64,000 bases of DNA from UBA3495 sp964629875 (GTDB lineage Bacteria > Chloroflexota > Dehalococcoidia > Lucifugimonadales > UBA3495): positions 1 through 64,000 of the forward strand of contig CAZVRK010000005.1 in the NCBI GenBank assembly GCA_964629875.1. The letters are read 5' to 3'. This document shows positions 44,117 to 51,487 of this stretch, piece after piece. The notes beneath the pieces are model-generated. The model did no database searches, was not told the DNA's origin, and worked only from the letters and a program-made list of their open reading frames with translations. How positions within the stretch are numbered: position 1 is the first letter of the stretch; each line of letters begins with the position of its first letter. A program made the translations under genes and the position numbers.

Positions 44117-45603
44117 AAACCCTCTTGTTGTTGTGTATCTGCTTGAGTATGCTCTCGGATGTATCGCCCGATGTTATTTATCATGCCAGCGAACACTATA
44201 TTGTGAAGTGGATATAATGCGTACCAGTACAACAATCCTCCTACTCCTACTGGATCAAATATTGCGGTTTGGGTCAAAATGGTCTGGTTACCTTTCTCAC
44301 TGATTTGGAATTCTAACCATGCTCGTCCCGGCACTTTCATCTCAGCAATTAGTAATAGGCGTTCAAACGGTTCGTATGCTTCTACTCTCCACCAATCTAT
44401 AGTGTCACCGACATTAATGAATTCAGGATGCTTGCGACCTCTACGAATCCCGACACCTCCAACTAATAAGTCTAAAAACCCCCGTATCTGCCATAACCAA
44501 TTACCGTAGTACCACCCTTGACGACCGCCAATACACTGTATTGGAGTGAAGGCTTCTTGCCGACATGCAGGTACACTTATGCTTCGCATATCAAGAAGTC
44601 TCGGCCCAAACCTCACTCCTCCCCAATGTTTGATCGGTCCTGAAGAGGATTGTGCGTCAGACCACCTTGTTTCGGCGAAGTCTTTATCTTCATCTGATAG
44701 GGCTTTACTGATGGCGTCAGTAACGCCGCTTGGTCTAACGTGGAAATAATTTAGGGCCGTGGTGTTATTTACTATACTGGGATATCGCATACTATCGATT
44801 AGTTTGCGCCCTATTCGCGCGTAAACGGGAGTAACGAGCCCTAGCCAGAGGCTTGACAGCCTGGGGGTTAGGACAGGTACTGCCATCATGAGACGTTTTA
44901 GTCCTCGTTGTCTTGCGTACTCTTGCATGATTTGTCCGTACGACATTATTTCTGCGCCCCCAATTTCTACGATGATATCTTCATAATTTGGTAATTCGAT
45001 GCTTTCTATAAGATATTGAAGCACGTCATCTATAGATATTGGCTGTGAGGGGGTTGAGACCCACCTAGGCGTTATCATTACTGGTAACCGCTCGACAAGG
45101 CTTCGTACTAATTCAAAAGACAAGCTGCCTGAGCCGATGATTACAGAAGCTCTGAGTTCAATCACAGGTACTTCTGATTCTCTTAATATGGCCCCTACTT
45201 CTTGCCTGCTGAGCAGGTGCGGAGATAGCTTCTTGCTTGACTCGCCGAGGCCTCCTAAATAAATTATGCGTCTGACCCCAGCTGATTTCGCGGCACTGGC
45301 AAAATTACTCGCACATTCTTTTTCTAGATCCATGAAGGACTTAGCGGATCCCATGGAATGGACTAGATAAAATGCTGTATGAACGCCCTTCATAGCACGT
45401 GAGATTGATTCAGCATTTAGCATATCGCCCGCTATAATCTCAGTATTTTCAGAAACTTTTGATTCAAGGGATTCTGAGTTCCTTGCAAAACATCGGACGC
45501 TGTATCCAAGATCCTCAAGGATAGGTACTAATCTGCCGCCTATATATCCCGTAGCCCCGGTTACTAATACCTGGTCATTCTTATTTAACGTGTTAGTGGG
45601 CAT
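44113..45603 (-). CDS. YbjT-like SDR with C-terminal DUF2867
   Basis: A 496-residue protein. The N-terminus is an atypical SDR/NmrA domain (V-L-V-T-G-A-T-G-Y-I-G-G-R, Y-L-V-H-S-M-G and R-A-S-V-I-I-G-S-G-S). The C-terminal half (about 330-490) is DUF2867: W-G-G-V-R-F-G-P-R-L-L-D, G-D-T-I-D-W-W-R-V-E, G-R-A-W-L-E-F and Y-A-L-Y-P-L-H-N-I-V-F. E. coli YbjT is a relative, and this architecture is often next to photolyase in light-inducible clusters. Start ATG 45603 overlaps the stop of the 65-residue ORF (TAATG). Confidence 0.92.
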   Translation of the reverse strand: MPTNTLNKNDQVLVTGATGYIGGRLVPILEDLGYSVRCFARNSESLESKVSENTEIIAGDMLNAESISRAMKGVHTAFYLVHSMGSAKSFMDLEKECASNFASAAKSAGVRRIIYLGGLGESSKKLSPHLLSRQEVGAILRESEVPVIELRASVIIGSGSLSFELVRSLVERLPVMITPRWVSTPSQPISIDDVLQYLIESIELPNYEDIIVEIGGAEIMSYGQIMQEYARQRGLKRLMMAVPVLTPRLSSLWLGLVTPVYARIGRKLIDSMRYPSIVNNTTALNYFHVRPSGVTDAISKALSDEDKDFAETRWSDAQSSSGPIKHWGGVRFGPRLLDMRSISVPACRQEAFTPIQCIGGRQGWYYGNWLWQIRGFLDLLVGGVGIRRGRKHPEFINVGDTIDWWRVEAYEPFERLLLIAEMKVPGRAWLEFQISEKGNQTILTQTAIFDPVGVGGLLYWYALYPLHNIVFAGMINNIGRYIREHTQADTQQQEGL

Positions 45604-45800
45604 TATGAAATCCAAGTTAACTCCTTAACGGAGTAGGGATACGACACTGGTTGTTCCTTATGAGTTGACACATTACACAAGGGGGCATGCACGTGTGTAG
45701 ATGTCTCCATATTATAGTATCTCAGTTTGAATTCTATGATTAGTCTGTTTAATACAGCCATTATGTGTTCTGATAAACATTTCGATAGATTGTTAACCAT
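45603..45800 (-). CDS. Candidate 65-residue protein between photolyase and YbjT
   Basis: A 65-residue ORF whose ATG overlaps the photolyase stop (TAATG, 45798-45802) and whose stop overlaps the YbjT-like ATG (again TAATG, 45601-45605). AAGGAAAA lies about ten bases before its start. Double stop-start overlap is a good sign of translational coupling. The sequence (two Cys, several His, Tyr-rich) matches no family I know, and it could be a chance frame in a 197-base gap. Confidence 0.45.
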   Translation of the reverse strand: MVNNLSKCLSEHIMAVLNRLIIEFKLRYYNMETSTHVHAPLCNVSTHKEQPVSYPYSVKELTWIS

Positions 45801-47275
45801 TAATTGGTTTTCCTTTCAAGGTCGTACTTTAATTTCGCGTGCTTATAAGCCGACAAGCTTCTGACTCGGGATGTTTTATAGTCGATGATTGGGCTTGGAT
45901 AATCTACTCCCAAAGTAATTTGCGCTTTTCGTAATATATTTGTTGGTGCTAACCATGGGGTGTGAATCCAAGGTTCATGCAATCTAGATAATTCGGGTAA
46001 CCATTCCTTTATAAATGATCCATTAGGGTCTGTTTTCTGAGATTGAGTCAGGGGATTAAATATCCTGAAATAGGGCGCTGAGTCTGTACCACATCCGGCT
46101 ACCCATTGCCATCCTAAAATATTGCTTGCCTCGTTGGCATCAATCAATAAGTATGAGAACCACTCAGCCCCTTTCTGCCACGGTATAAGTAAATTCTTGA
46201 CTAGAAAGGATGCTACTACCATGCGGAGTCTGTTATTCATCCATCCGGTACTTTTAAGTTGTCTCATTGCTGCGTCAACTATTGGGTAACCGGTTTCTCC
46301 TGATTTCCAAGCATTTAAGTGATGTTCATTATCGTCCCACATAAAATGATCCAGAACCGATTTGACTGGTTTATTCTTAGATTCAGGATAATGAGTAATC
46401 ATGTAGTTAGCGAACTCTCTCCAACCTAGTTCTCCAATGAATTTATTTTCATATGACGTTTCCCAGGAATCCACGTTACGCCTTAGTTGATTTATTTCTT
46501 CAAAGATCTGTGACGGCCCTATTTCTCCGAAGCTCAAATGAGGCGATAGCATCGATGTTCCGGTAATATCTGACCGGTCTCTATTTTCTGAGTAGCATTC
46601 GTATGAAGTTAACAGAAATTTGTTAAGTTTTTTTTGTGATGATACTTCTCCTGGAACCCATATTTGTTTTGGGTATGAAGCTCCTTTAAATCCTAGACTT
46701 TTATTCAGTTCTTCAGGTTGTATTGTGTTAGGCCATAACAGTGGGCTTGGAAAGTGTTTGGGTTTGACTGGCAGAGCCATTAAGTTTTCTGTTGGTTGCA
46801 TTAAACAATGCTTCCAGAATGCGCTGAATTTTTTATATGGGGCATTATTAGATTTATAAATAGATCTTGGATTAAATAAATAGTTGGAGTTGAAGGATTT
46901 CCAGAAAATATTGTCTTGTTCCAGTGCTTGTTTCACCAATCTCTGAGTTTGTATTTCGGATGGTTCATACCTCTCGTTGAAATATATTTGGTCGGCGTTT
47001 GTTTCCGAGGCTAGATTGCTCAGTTCCGTATGAGGGGAACCCTTCCTGATAATTAGACTAGAGCCATTATTCTGCAAGGAATCTGACAACTGCCGCAAAG
47101 AACGACTCAGCCACCATATAGAATGAGGACCATTAAAAGTGCAATCACGTGACTCGTCGTCCCATATAAAAACGGGAATAACTGGCTTTTGGGAGGATAG
47201 AGCTGCGCTTAGAGCTAGGTTTCCATCCAAGCGCAGATCATTCCTAAACCATAATATTATGGGTTGTGATTGCAT
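45800..47275 (-). CDS. phr: Deoxyribodipyrimidine photolyase (class I)
   Basis: A 491-residue photolyase/cryptochrome. N-terminal antenna-binding domain: W-F-R-N-D-L-R-L-D-G-N-L-A-L and V-I-P-V-F-I-W-D. FAD domain: T-S-M-L-S-P-H-L-S-F-G-E, W-R-E-F-A-N-Y, G-E-T-G-Y-P-I-V-D-A-A-M-R-Q-L, N-N-R-L-R-M-V-V-A-S-F-L-V-K and G-W-Q-W-V-A-G-C-G-T-D-S-A-P-Y-F-R. It repairs UV-induced cyclobutane dimers with blue light. GGAG precedes ATG 47275. Only 32 bases separate it from the DICT-USP gene, and its stop overlaps the next ORF. Confidence 0.94.
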   Translation of the reverse strand: MQSQPIILWFRNDLRLDGNLALSAALSSQKPVIPVFIWDDESRDCTFNGPHSIWWLSRSLRQLSDSLQNNGSSLIIRKGSPHTELSNLASETNADQIYFNERYEPSEIQTQRLVKQALEQDNIFWKSFNSNYLFNPRSIYKSNNAPYKKFSAFWKHCLMQPTENLMALPVKPKHFPSPLLWPNTIQPEELNKSLGFKGASYPKQIWVPGEVSSQKKLNKFLLTSYECYSENRDRSDITGTSMLSPHLSFGEIGPSQIFEEINQLRRNVDSWETSYENKFIGELGWREFANYMITHYPESKNKPVKSVLDHFMWDDNEHHLNAWKSGETGYPIVDAAMRQLKSTGWMNNRLRMVVASFLVKNLLIPWQKGAEWFSYLLIDANEASNILGWQWVAGCGTDSAPYFRIFNPLTQSQKTDPNGSFIKEWLPELSRLHEPWIHTPWLAPTNILRKAQITLGVDYPSPIIDYKTSRVRSLSAYKHAKLKYDLERKTN

Positions 47276-47307
47276 TTAGCATATCTCCGGTATCGAACGA
47301 CGATATC

Positions 47308-48492
47308 TCATGCTAATGGGCTAACCATTCTAGGAGTTGGATAATTAGAAACATTTAGTTGATGATCCATATCAATATTGGAGTTAAACGCTCTTCGTGT
47401 CCTCATCCATGATGATGTTGAGTCCTTATATACAATAATGGGAATAGTTGTGGCCTCAAGCAATTTTCGAAGGGTGTAGCCTTTTATACGATCTATCAAT
47501 CCGGGGTTAACCAAGGTTTGGGGTATCATAATAAGGTCTGCTTTTTCTTTTTCAGCCCATTCTGCCAGATGTTTGAAACCGTGCTCGGTCGCCAAGATTA
47601 CACCGGCACAAAGCTCATCCTTATTAAAATCTTCAAGCTGGTCAATGAGGTATTGTCGCCCCATTAGACCTAAGTCCTGGGTGTATAGGACTTTAGTGGA
47701 CGTTTTTTCCACTTCTCCTGATGGATATGGATTTACCAAATAAGATGCTGCTGACATGTCATACAACATAACGTAGGCGTCATTTTCCGAAGCGAACGAA
47801 CTTATATCTTTACGCATAGAGTTGATTTGTTCGTTTTGATTATCGTCAGTGACCATCATTATCCGGCTAATAGGAAAAGGTATTTCCTCCGATAGCTGCA
47901 TCAATGGTAGAGAAGCGGTAGGGCCGTTTTGTTTCCTAACGCGTTCTAGATAATTTATCGCAGCATCGATTATACGCAGATCATTTGAGACAAACCCTCG
48001 GAATTCTTTGCCTTCGGTAGAGATACCTCCTTGTCCAAAGAGTTCAGGACTGGATGTCTCCCATCCTATAAATATAATGGGGTCAGGGGATGCCGATATG
48101 AGGTACCACTGGTTTTCAAACGCTAACAAATCTGTGGGTAGTGATACCCATTGTTCTGCAGGAACGTTGTTTTGATCGATTACGTCGCCTTGACCAAACC
48201 CTACTACCGGAATTCCCAAGGTACTCATGTATGTGTATCTTTCAGTCTCATTAAGGAATTTGTCGACTGTTTGAAAGCCAACATATAGAGTTGATTGCGA
48301 ATCAGGTGCCTTAGTTATTTCATTTTCTATTTCGCGTGTTATTTGAAGCATCTCTTGGCTGGAATAGAGAGACTTGAAACCCTCTAGCGGCGTCCCCCCC
48401 GCTCGTAACTCTTTATCCATTCGATCAATAAACGCATCGACTCCAGAAGGGTCTAAAATTGTTTTATCGGAGTCAAGGATTGTCCATTTCAT
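47308..48492 (-). CDS. DICT sensor domain fused to a USP-like domain
   Basis: A 394-residue protein. Residues about 60-200 fit the DICT domain: L-Y-V-G-F-Q-T-V-D-K-F, E-T-E-R-Y-T-Y-M, G-I-P-V-V-G-F-G-Q-G and D-L-L-A-F-E-N-Q-W-Y-L-I. DICT is a predicted sensor domain linked in earlier comparative work to light responses. Residues about 205-355 look like a universal-stress-protein domain (I-S-R-I-M-M-V-T-D-D-N, A-E-K-E-K-A-D-L-I-M-I-P, L-E-A-T-T-I-P-I-I-V-Y-K). It probably signals inside the cytoplasm. It lies between three unknown genes and the photolyase, in one operon. Confidence 0.82.
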   Translation of the reverse strand: MKWTILDSDKTILDPSGVDAFIDRMDKELRAGGTPLEGFKSLYSSQEMLQITREIENEITKAPDSQSTLYVGFQTVDKFLNETERYTYMSTLGIPVVGFGQGDVIDQNNVPAEQWVSLPTDLLAFENQWYLISASPDPIIFIGWETSSPELFGQGGISTEGKEFRGFVSNDLRIIDAAINYLERVRKQNGPTASLPLMQLSEEIPFPISRIMMVTDDNQNEQINSMRKDISSFASENDAYVMLYDMSAASYLVNPYPSGEVEKTSTKVLYTQDLGLMGRQYLIDQLEDFNKDELCAGVILATEHGFKHLAEWAEKEKADLIMIPQTLVNPGLIDRIKGYTLRKLLEATTIPIIVYKDSTSSWMRTRRAFNSNIDMDHQLNVSNYPTPRMVSPLA

Positions 48493-48519
48493 TGTTTTAC
48501 TCCTAACTAATTATTGTAA

Positions 48520-48909
48520 TTAAAACCGATGTTGTTTCTTGTGTTTAAGGGCAAATTTAAGCAATGCCATAGTTGGTTTCCATTGGATATTCGTTGATTT
48601 AAACATTTTGTTTAACAATCCAGGTCTAGCTTGTTTCCCGACTACCATTACGGGTCTGTTTTTGTTAAGGATCCTGATAGTTAATCCGGTATTTCTGAAG
48701 ATCTCTCCAATTGCATTAAGATTATTCGCCTCTTGGGGTAGTTTCCTACCCCAATTGGTCAAAACCTTGTCTACTAATGACAGCTCTAAATTTATGACGT
48801 CTCCTGTCCCATTTATATTGCTAGATACTTCGTCTATGATGACGTGCAAGCTGCCAGTTACATTTAAACGTTGGTTTTTGACTTCGGTCACGATTTTTAC
48901 GATTCCCAA
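48520..48909 (-). CDS. Unknown small protein A in light/stress operon
   Basis: About 129 residues from TTG 48909, which overlaps the previous gene's end (TTGGGAATCGTAA); a TTG at 48942 is possible too. Residues 1-65 form strand-rich sequence (V-T-G-S-L-H-V-I-I-D-E-V and V-I-N-L-E-L), followed by a basic C-terminus (K-H-K-K-Q-H-R-F). No family recognised. The order of overlapping starts suggests coupled synthesis with the two small genes upstream. Confidence 0.6.
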   Translation of the reverse strand: MGIVKIVTEVKNQRLNVTGSLHVIIDEVSSNINGTGDVINLELSLVDKVLTNWGRKLPQEANNLNAIGEIFRNTGLTIRILNKNRPVMVVGKQARPGLLNKMFKSTNIQWKPTMALLKFALKHKKQHRF

Positions 48910-49157
48910 GTGCGTAGTCGTACACTTCCGTTTAAATTCCAACGTGCTTGAGGAGCATCTTCACCGGTAGACTTCGGTACCATGACCTCCATATCTGCAA
49001 ATGTATATTCGATAGTAGTTCCCCTACGATTTAGAAACTCGTAAAGAGATTCAGCTAATTGCGTCCATGTGCCAATTTCTAGATTATTATTGTCTGTCAT
49101 TTCTTTCTCCTTATCGTTGACCGATTCTTGAATTTGTTCTTCGTGTAATAAACTCAT
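48897..49157 (-). CDS. Unknown small protein B in light/stress operon
   Basis: Either 86 residues from ATG 49157 (its ATGA overlaps the upstream stop) or 67 residues from ATG 49100, which has an excellent AAGGAG six bases upstream. The common part reads I-G-T-W-T-Q-L-A-E-S-L-Y-E-F-L and then F-A-D-M-E-V-M-V-P-K, with a final W-N-L-N-G-S-V-R-L-R-T-W. It looks like a small alpha/beta domain. No family recognised. Confidence 0.62.
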   Translation of the reverse strand: MSLLHEEQIQESVNDKEKEMTDNNNLEIGTWTQLAESLYEFLNRRGTTIEYTFADMEVMVPKSTGEDAPQARWNLNGSVRLRTWES

Positions 49158-49405
49158 GATAGATTTATCCTTCCCAAGATTTCAGTTTCCGCTAACCTCA
49201 GGCTCGGGTTGTTTACTCTTTGATTGGAGGAGCGGGTAATTACAATGGGTAATCTCGCATCCTTGGACCGTAATACGTGTAACAGGTCTAAATTTGGATC
49301 ACCGACTGTTCTGGCAGAAATTGTGAAGTTCCCCCATTTATTTATAAGGTCATTCACGGATCTACTAGTCCTGACGATGAATTTGCTTATCTTATTTATA
49401 TCCAT
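49154..49405 (-). CDS. Unknown small protein C in light/stress operon
   Basis: An 83-residue basic protein with an N-terminal helix (I-S-K-F-I-V-R-T-S-R-S-V-N-D-L) and then a strand-like half with V-L-R-S-K-D-A-R-L-P-I-V-I-T-R. ATG 49405 follows AGGAG. Its stop overlaps the next start as ATGA. No family recognised. It follows DUF378 by 57 bases in the same direction. Confidence 0.6.
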   Translation of the reverse strand: MDINKISKFIVRTSRSVNDLINKWGNFTISARTVGDPNLDLLHVLRSKDARLPIVITRSSNQRVNNPSLRLAETEILGRINLS

Positions 49406-49462
49406 GTAATTACCGCTCCTATGAATTATTTGCTATGCAGTCATTACCGCATACGATTTGGG

Positions 49463-49660
49463 TCAGGTTAATGTAGTTACTGCTATAACTCCCGAGACTG
49501 CTACAAGTAGATAGATCACTCTGGATAGAAGATTCACTTCTCCAAATGACTTGCCGCCTGCAATGAGAGCCACCAGGTCAAATTTGAACAAGCCTACTAA
49601 TCCCCAGTTAAGGGCTCCTACCGCGGCTAGAATAATTGCTATGTTTTGCACCATTGTCAT
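49463..49660 (-). CDS. DUF378 membrane protein
   Basis: A 65-residue membrane protein of the DUF378 (YuzA-like) family: two hydrophobic helices, with A-L-N-W-G-L-V-G between them and L-L-S-R-V-I-Y-L-L-V-A-V-S-G at the second. Family function unknown. ATG 49660 with AAGGA upstream. It is the first gene of the operon reaching to 40739, about 175 bases downstream of a minus-strand promoter. Confidence 0.9.
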   Translation of the reverse strand: MTMVQNIAIILAAVGALNWGLVGLFKFDLVALIAGGKSFGEVNLLSRVIYLLVAVSGVIAVTTLT

Positions 49661-49807
49661 AATTATGTCCTTTCGTATATGTAGATTAAGTTATACAACT
49701 TACTTAAGTTAATGGGTATGATCTGGGTGTTTTTATGTATTCTCCTTCCACTGCTTCCAGTCTTGTCACATTTTATAGAACTTGTTCGACATAAATTATT
49801 GTGAATG

Positions 49808-49836
49808 TTGACATTGTTCTACGCTATGTGTATTAT
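49808..49836 (+). promoter_or_regulatory. Strong sigma-70-type promoter toward the zinc-ribbon gene
   Basis: Consensus TTGACA at 49808-49813, 17-base spacer, TATTAT at 49831-49836 (five of six). Reads toward the gene at 50016. Confidence 0.7.
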
Positions 49837-49864
49837 TCTAGACATTACGAACCATATTTGTCAA
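49835..49864 (-). promoter_or_regulatory. Minus-strand promoter of the photolyase operon
   Basis: On the minus strand TTGACA occupies 49864-49859, followed by an 18-base spacer and TAGAAT at 49840-49835 (five of six). It reads toward DUF378 and the operon. It overlaps the end of the plus-strand promoter, so the two polymerases compete. Confidence 0.6.
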
Positions 49865-50015
49865 CTATCTTTTACAAATTAATATTTATGTAGTAGTTGT
49901 TAGACAAAAAACCACAGAATAGATACTGGTTCGTAAAATATGGATTTAGGACAAGTCCAAAATAGAGTTAGCGGGTGAAACTAAACTATATAGGCCTGCT
50001 GAAGAGAGGTGAGAA

Positions 50016-50210
50016 GTGTTTTGGTTTAAATCGTGTCAAAAATGTGAAGGAGATCTTTACGAGAGCAGGGATAGTTTTGGTCCATTTGTAACTTGTATTC
50101 AATGTGGGCGTTATTTTGCTGGGACAGTAACTGCGCCCGAAGAAATAGACGAAAATGTCTTCATTCCTGAGCAGGTTCGTCGCCGGAAGCCTCGTCGAAA
50201 AGCGGCATGA
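50016..50210 (+). CDS. Small zinc-ribbon protein
   Basis: A 64-residue protein with C-Q-K-C near the N-terminus and C-I-Q-C 17 residues later, then an acidic stretch and a very basic end (R-R-R-K-P-R-R-K-A-A). Possibly a nucleic-acid-binding zinc ribbon. The start is GTG 50016 with AGAGGTGAG just upstream. It is transcribed away from the photolyase operon, from a promoter overlapping that operon's, and converges on the B12 regulator gene. Confidence 0.68.
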   Translation: MFWFKSCQKCEGDLYESRDSFGPFVTCIQCGRYFAGTVTAPEEIDENVFIPEQVRRRKPRRKAA

Positions 50211-50220
50211 GGTTTTGGTA

Positions 50221-50250
50221 AAGAGGGTAATTTGTATGAGTTGCCCTCTT
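50221..50250. terminator. Bidirectional hairpin terminator
   Basis: AAGAGGGTAA (50221-50230) pairs with TTGCCCTCTT (50241-50250), one G-T pair, loop of 10. It lies between the convergent zinc-ribbon and B12-regulator genes and can serve both. Confidence 0.7.
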
Positions 50251-50274
50251 CGTATCCTCAACAGGTAGGCTGTA

Positions 50275-51153
50275 TTAGTCTGAAAGGAGCTGGCCAAGAG
50301 GTACTTCTAATGCCTCAGCCAGTTTTAGAACTACTCCGATAGTTAAGTTCTGTTTACCATTCTCCACGGCACTTATGTATGTTCTGTCCAATGAAGATGC
50401 CTGGGCTAATTGTTCTTGGTTCCAGCTTCGGCCTTTTCTCAGGTCCTGCACTCGGGAGCCCATGACGACTAAGTATTCATTTAGGCTTAATGGATCTTTA
50501 GATAGTCCACCAAGCCGACGAGCCTCTTGGATTGCGCTGTATGCGTCGCTGGCGAATCCGTCTGGCCCGATTCCTTCAACTTCCCTGATATCCTTGGCTC
50601 CATGTCCTCCCAGTAGAATCCTGGGTGCGTCGGGTAGCCTTCTTAATTGCGTTATTATTTGCTCCGCCGTCTGAAGGTCTTCTTTCATTGAAACAGATAA
50701 GGCAACTAGTTCGGGATGCCCCTGGCGAACAAACTCTATTAAGTCGTGAGTTGGAGTGTCTGCTCCTAAAAATTCCACATCCCATCCATCTACCATTAAC
50801 AGGTCCGCGATCATTCGGGACCCCACATAATGAAAATTACCCTCTACGCAGGTGACAACTGCTTTTATTCCCCATTTTGTTGTAGCGTGGTAGCGTTGTC
50901 TCATTTGGTCCATAATGTCTAACGTCATCTGCGTAGCGAGATGTTCTTGCGCTATGTTGATTTCACCTGCGTGCCACATTTCTCCAATGCGAATCTGGCA
51001 TTTTCCAACGATTGAAACGAGTATGCTGACTGGGCTCAGTCCTTGTCGTATAGCGTCCTCTATTACAGATATTGTTGTTGCGGGATCTCTGCGTATTAGA
51101 GCGTCTAGGTAACGATCGCTCAGCTTAGTTGTTACTAAGTCTTCTGTGGTCAT
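50275..51153 (-). CDS. Cobalamin-binding regulator with C-terminal XRE HTH, CarH-type sensor
   Basis: A 292-residue regulator. Residues 10-90 form the four-helix cap of B12 photoreceptors with W60-H61-x8-E70-H71; in T. thermophilus CarH the same residues are Trp131, His132, Glu141 and His142. Residues 95-215 are the B12-binding Rossmann domain with G-N-F-H108-Y-V-G, His108 matching the cobalt ligand His177, then G-W-D-V-E-F-L-G-A and L-L-G-G-H-G. Residues 228-288 are a Cro/CI (XRE) helix-turn-helix: L-A-Q-A-S-S-L-D-R-T-Y-I-S-A-V-E-N-G. CarH and LitR instead have an N-terminal MerR HTH. I infer an AdoB12-dependent light sensor; target genes are likely the adjacent photolyase operon. Confidence 0.87.
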   Translation of the reverse strand: MTTEDLVTTKLSDRYLDALIRRDPATTISVIEDAIRQGLSPVSILVSIVGKCQIRIGEMWHAGEINIAQEHLATQMTLDIMDQMRQRYHATTKWGIKAVVTCVEGNFHYVGSRMIADLLMVDGWDVEFLGADTPTHDLIEFVRQGHPELVALSVSMKEDLQTAEQIITQLRRLPDAPRILLGGHGAKDIREVEGIGPDGFASDAYSAIQEARRLGGLSKDPLSLNEYLVVMGSRVQDLRKGRSWNQEQLAQASSLDRTYISAVENGKQNLTIGVVLKLAEALEVPLGQLLSD

Positions 51154-51312
51154 ATACGAATCTCTCCAGTGCTCTAGTCAGCTATATTTGATGAGTTTAA
51201 TCAGCTTATATGTTATTCATATATTACACCCATATTTTGTAAACGCAATACTATCAGCCCTATTTTGTGCTTGTTATACGTTATATAGGACAATAAGTGG
51301 ATAAGATTCATG

Positions 51313-51326
51313 TCGAATATATTCGA
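51313..51326. promoter_or_regulatory. Perfect 14-bp palindrome, possible operator
   Basis: TCGAATATATTCGA, symmetrical over its full length, 160 bases upstream of the regulator start and the acyl-CoA dehydrogenase start. Cro/CI-type dimers bind such sites; ownership is inferred. Confidence 0.4.
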
Positions 51327-51339
51327 AATATTAAGAAGA

Positions 51340-51355
51340 TTGTATAGTTGTATAG
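51340..51355 (+). repeat. Tandem octamer TTGTATAG x2
   Basis: Two exact adjacent copies of TTGTATAG in the divergent control region, 14 bases from the palindrome. Possible binding half-sites. Confidence 0.5.
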
Positions 51356-51487
51356 CTTAATATCATTGCTATTCAAGTTTGTCTGAATGATCTAGAGTTG
51401 TTGGAGGGGGTTCAATGGTTATTGAGGGCGAAGATTCTATAAGATATACTACGTCCGCTCTCATTTAATTCAGAAAACGGAGGATGG

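Larger units (their letters stand above)
49661..50015. other. 355-base divergent control region of the light/stress operon
   Basis: No gene. It holds two face-to-face promoters that share bases at 49835-49836 and several GACA-containing words (GTTCGACAT, GTTGACAT, CTAGACAT, GTTAGACAA) that might form binding sites. Both transcripts would have leaders of about 170 bases. Confidence 0.55.
51154..51487. other. 334-base divergent region between B12 regulator and acyl-CoA dehydrogenase
   Basis: No gene larger than a 16-codon chance frame. It holds a perfect 14-bp palindrome and a tandem octamer (listed separately). I see no cobalamin riboswitch-like fold and no clean promoter; TTTACA with 16 bases to TATGAA on the minus strand (51243 to 51216) is a weak candidate for the regulator's promoter. 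Confidence 0.45.

Noticed and set aside
51154..51487. Cobalamin riboswitch upstream of the B12 regulator
   Set aside because: No B12-box-like conserved core could be recognised; control seems to be at protein level.
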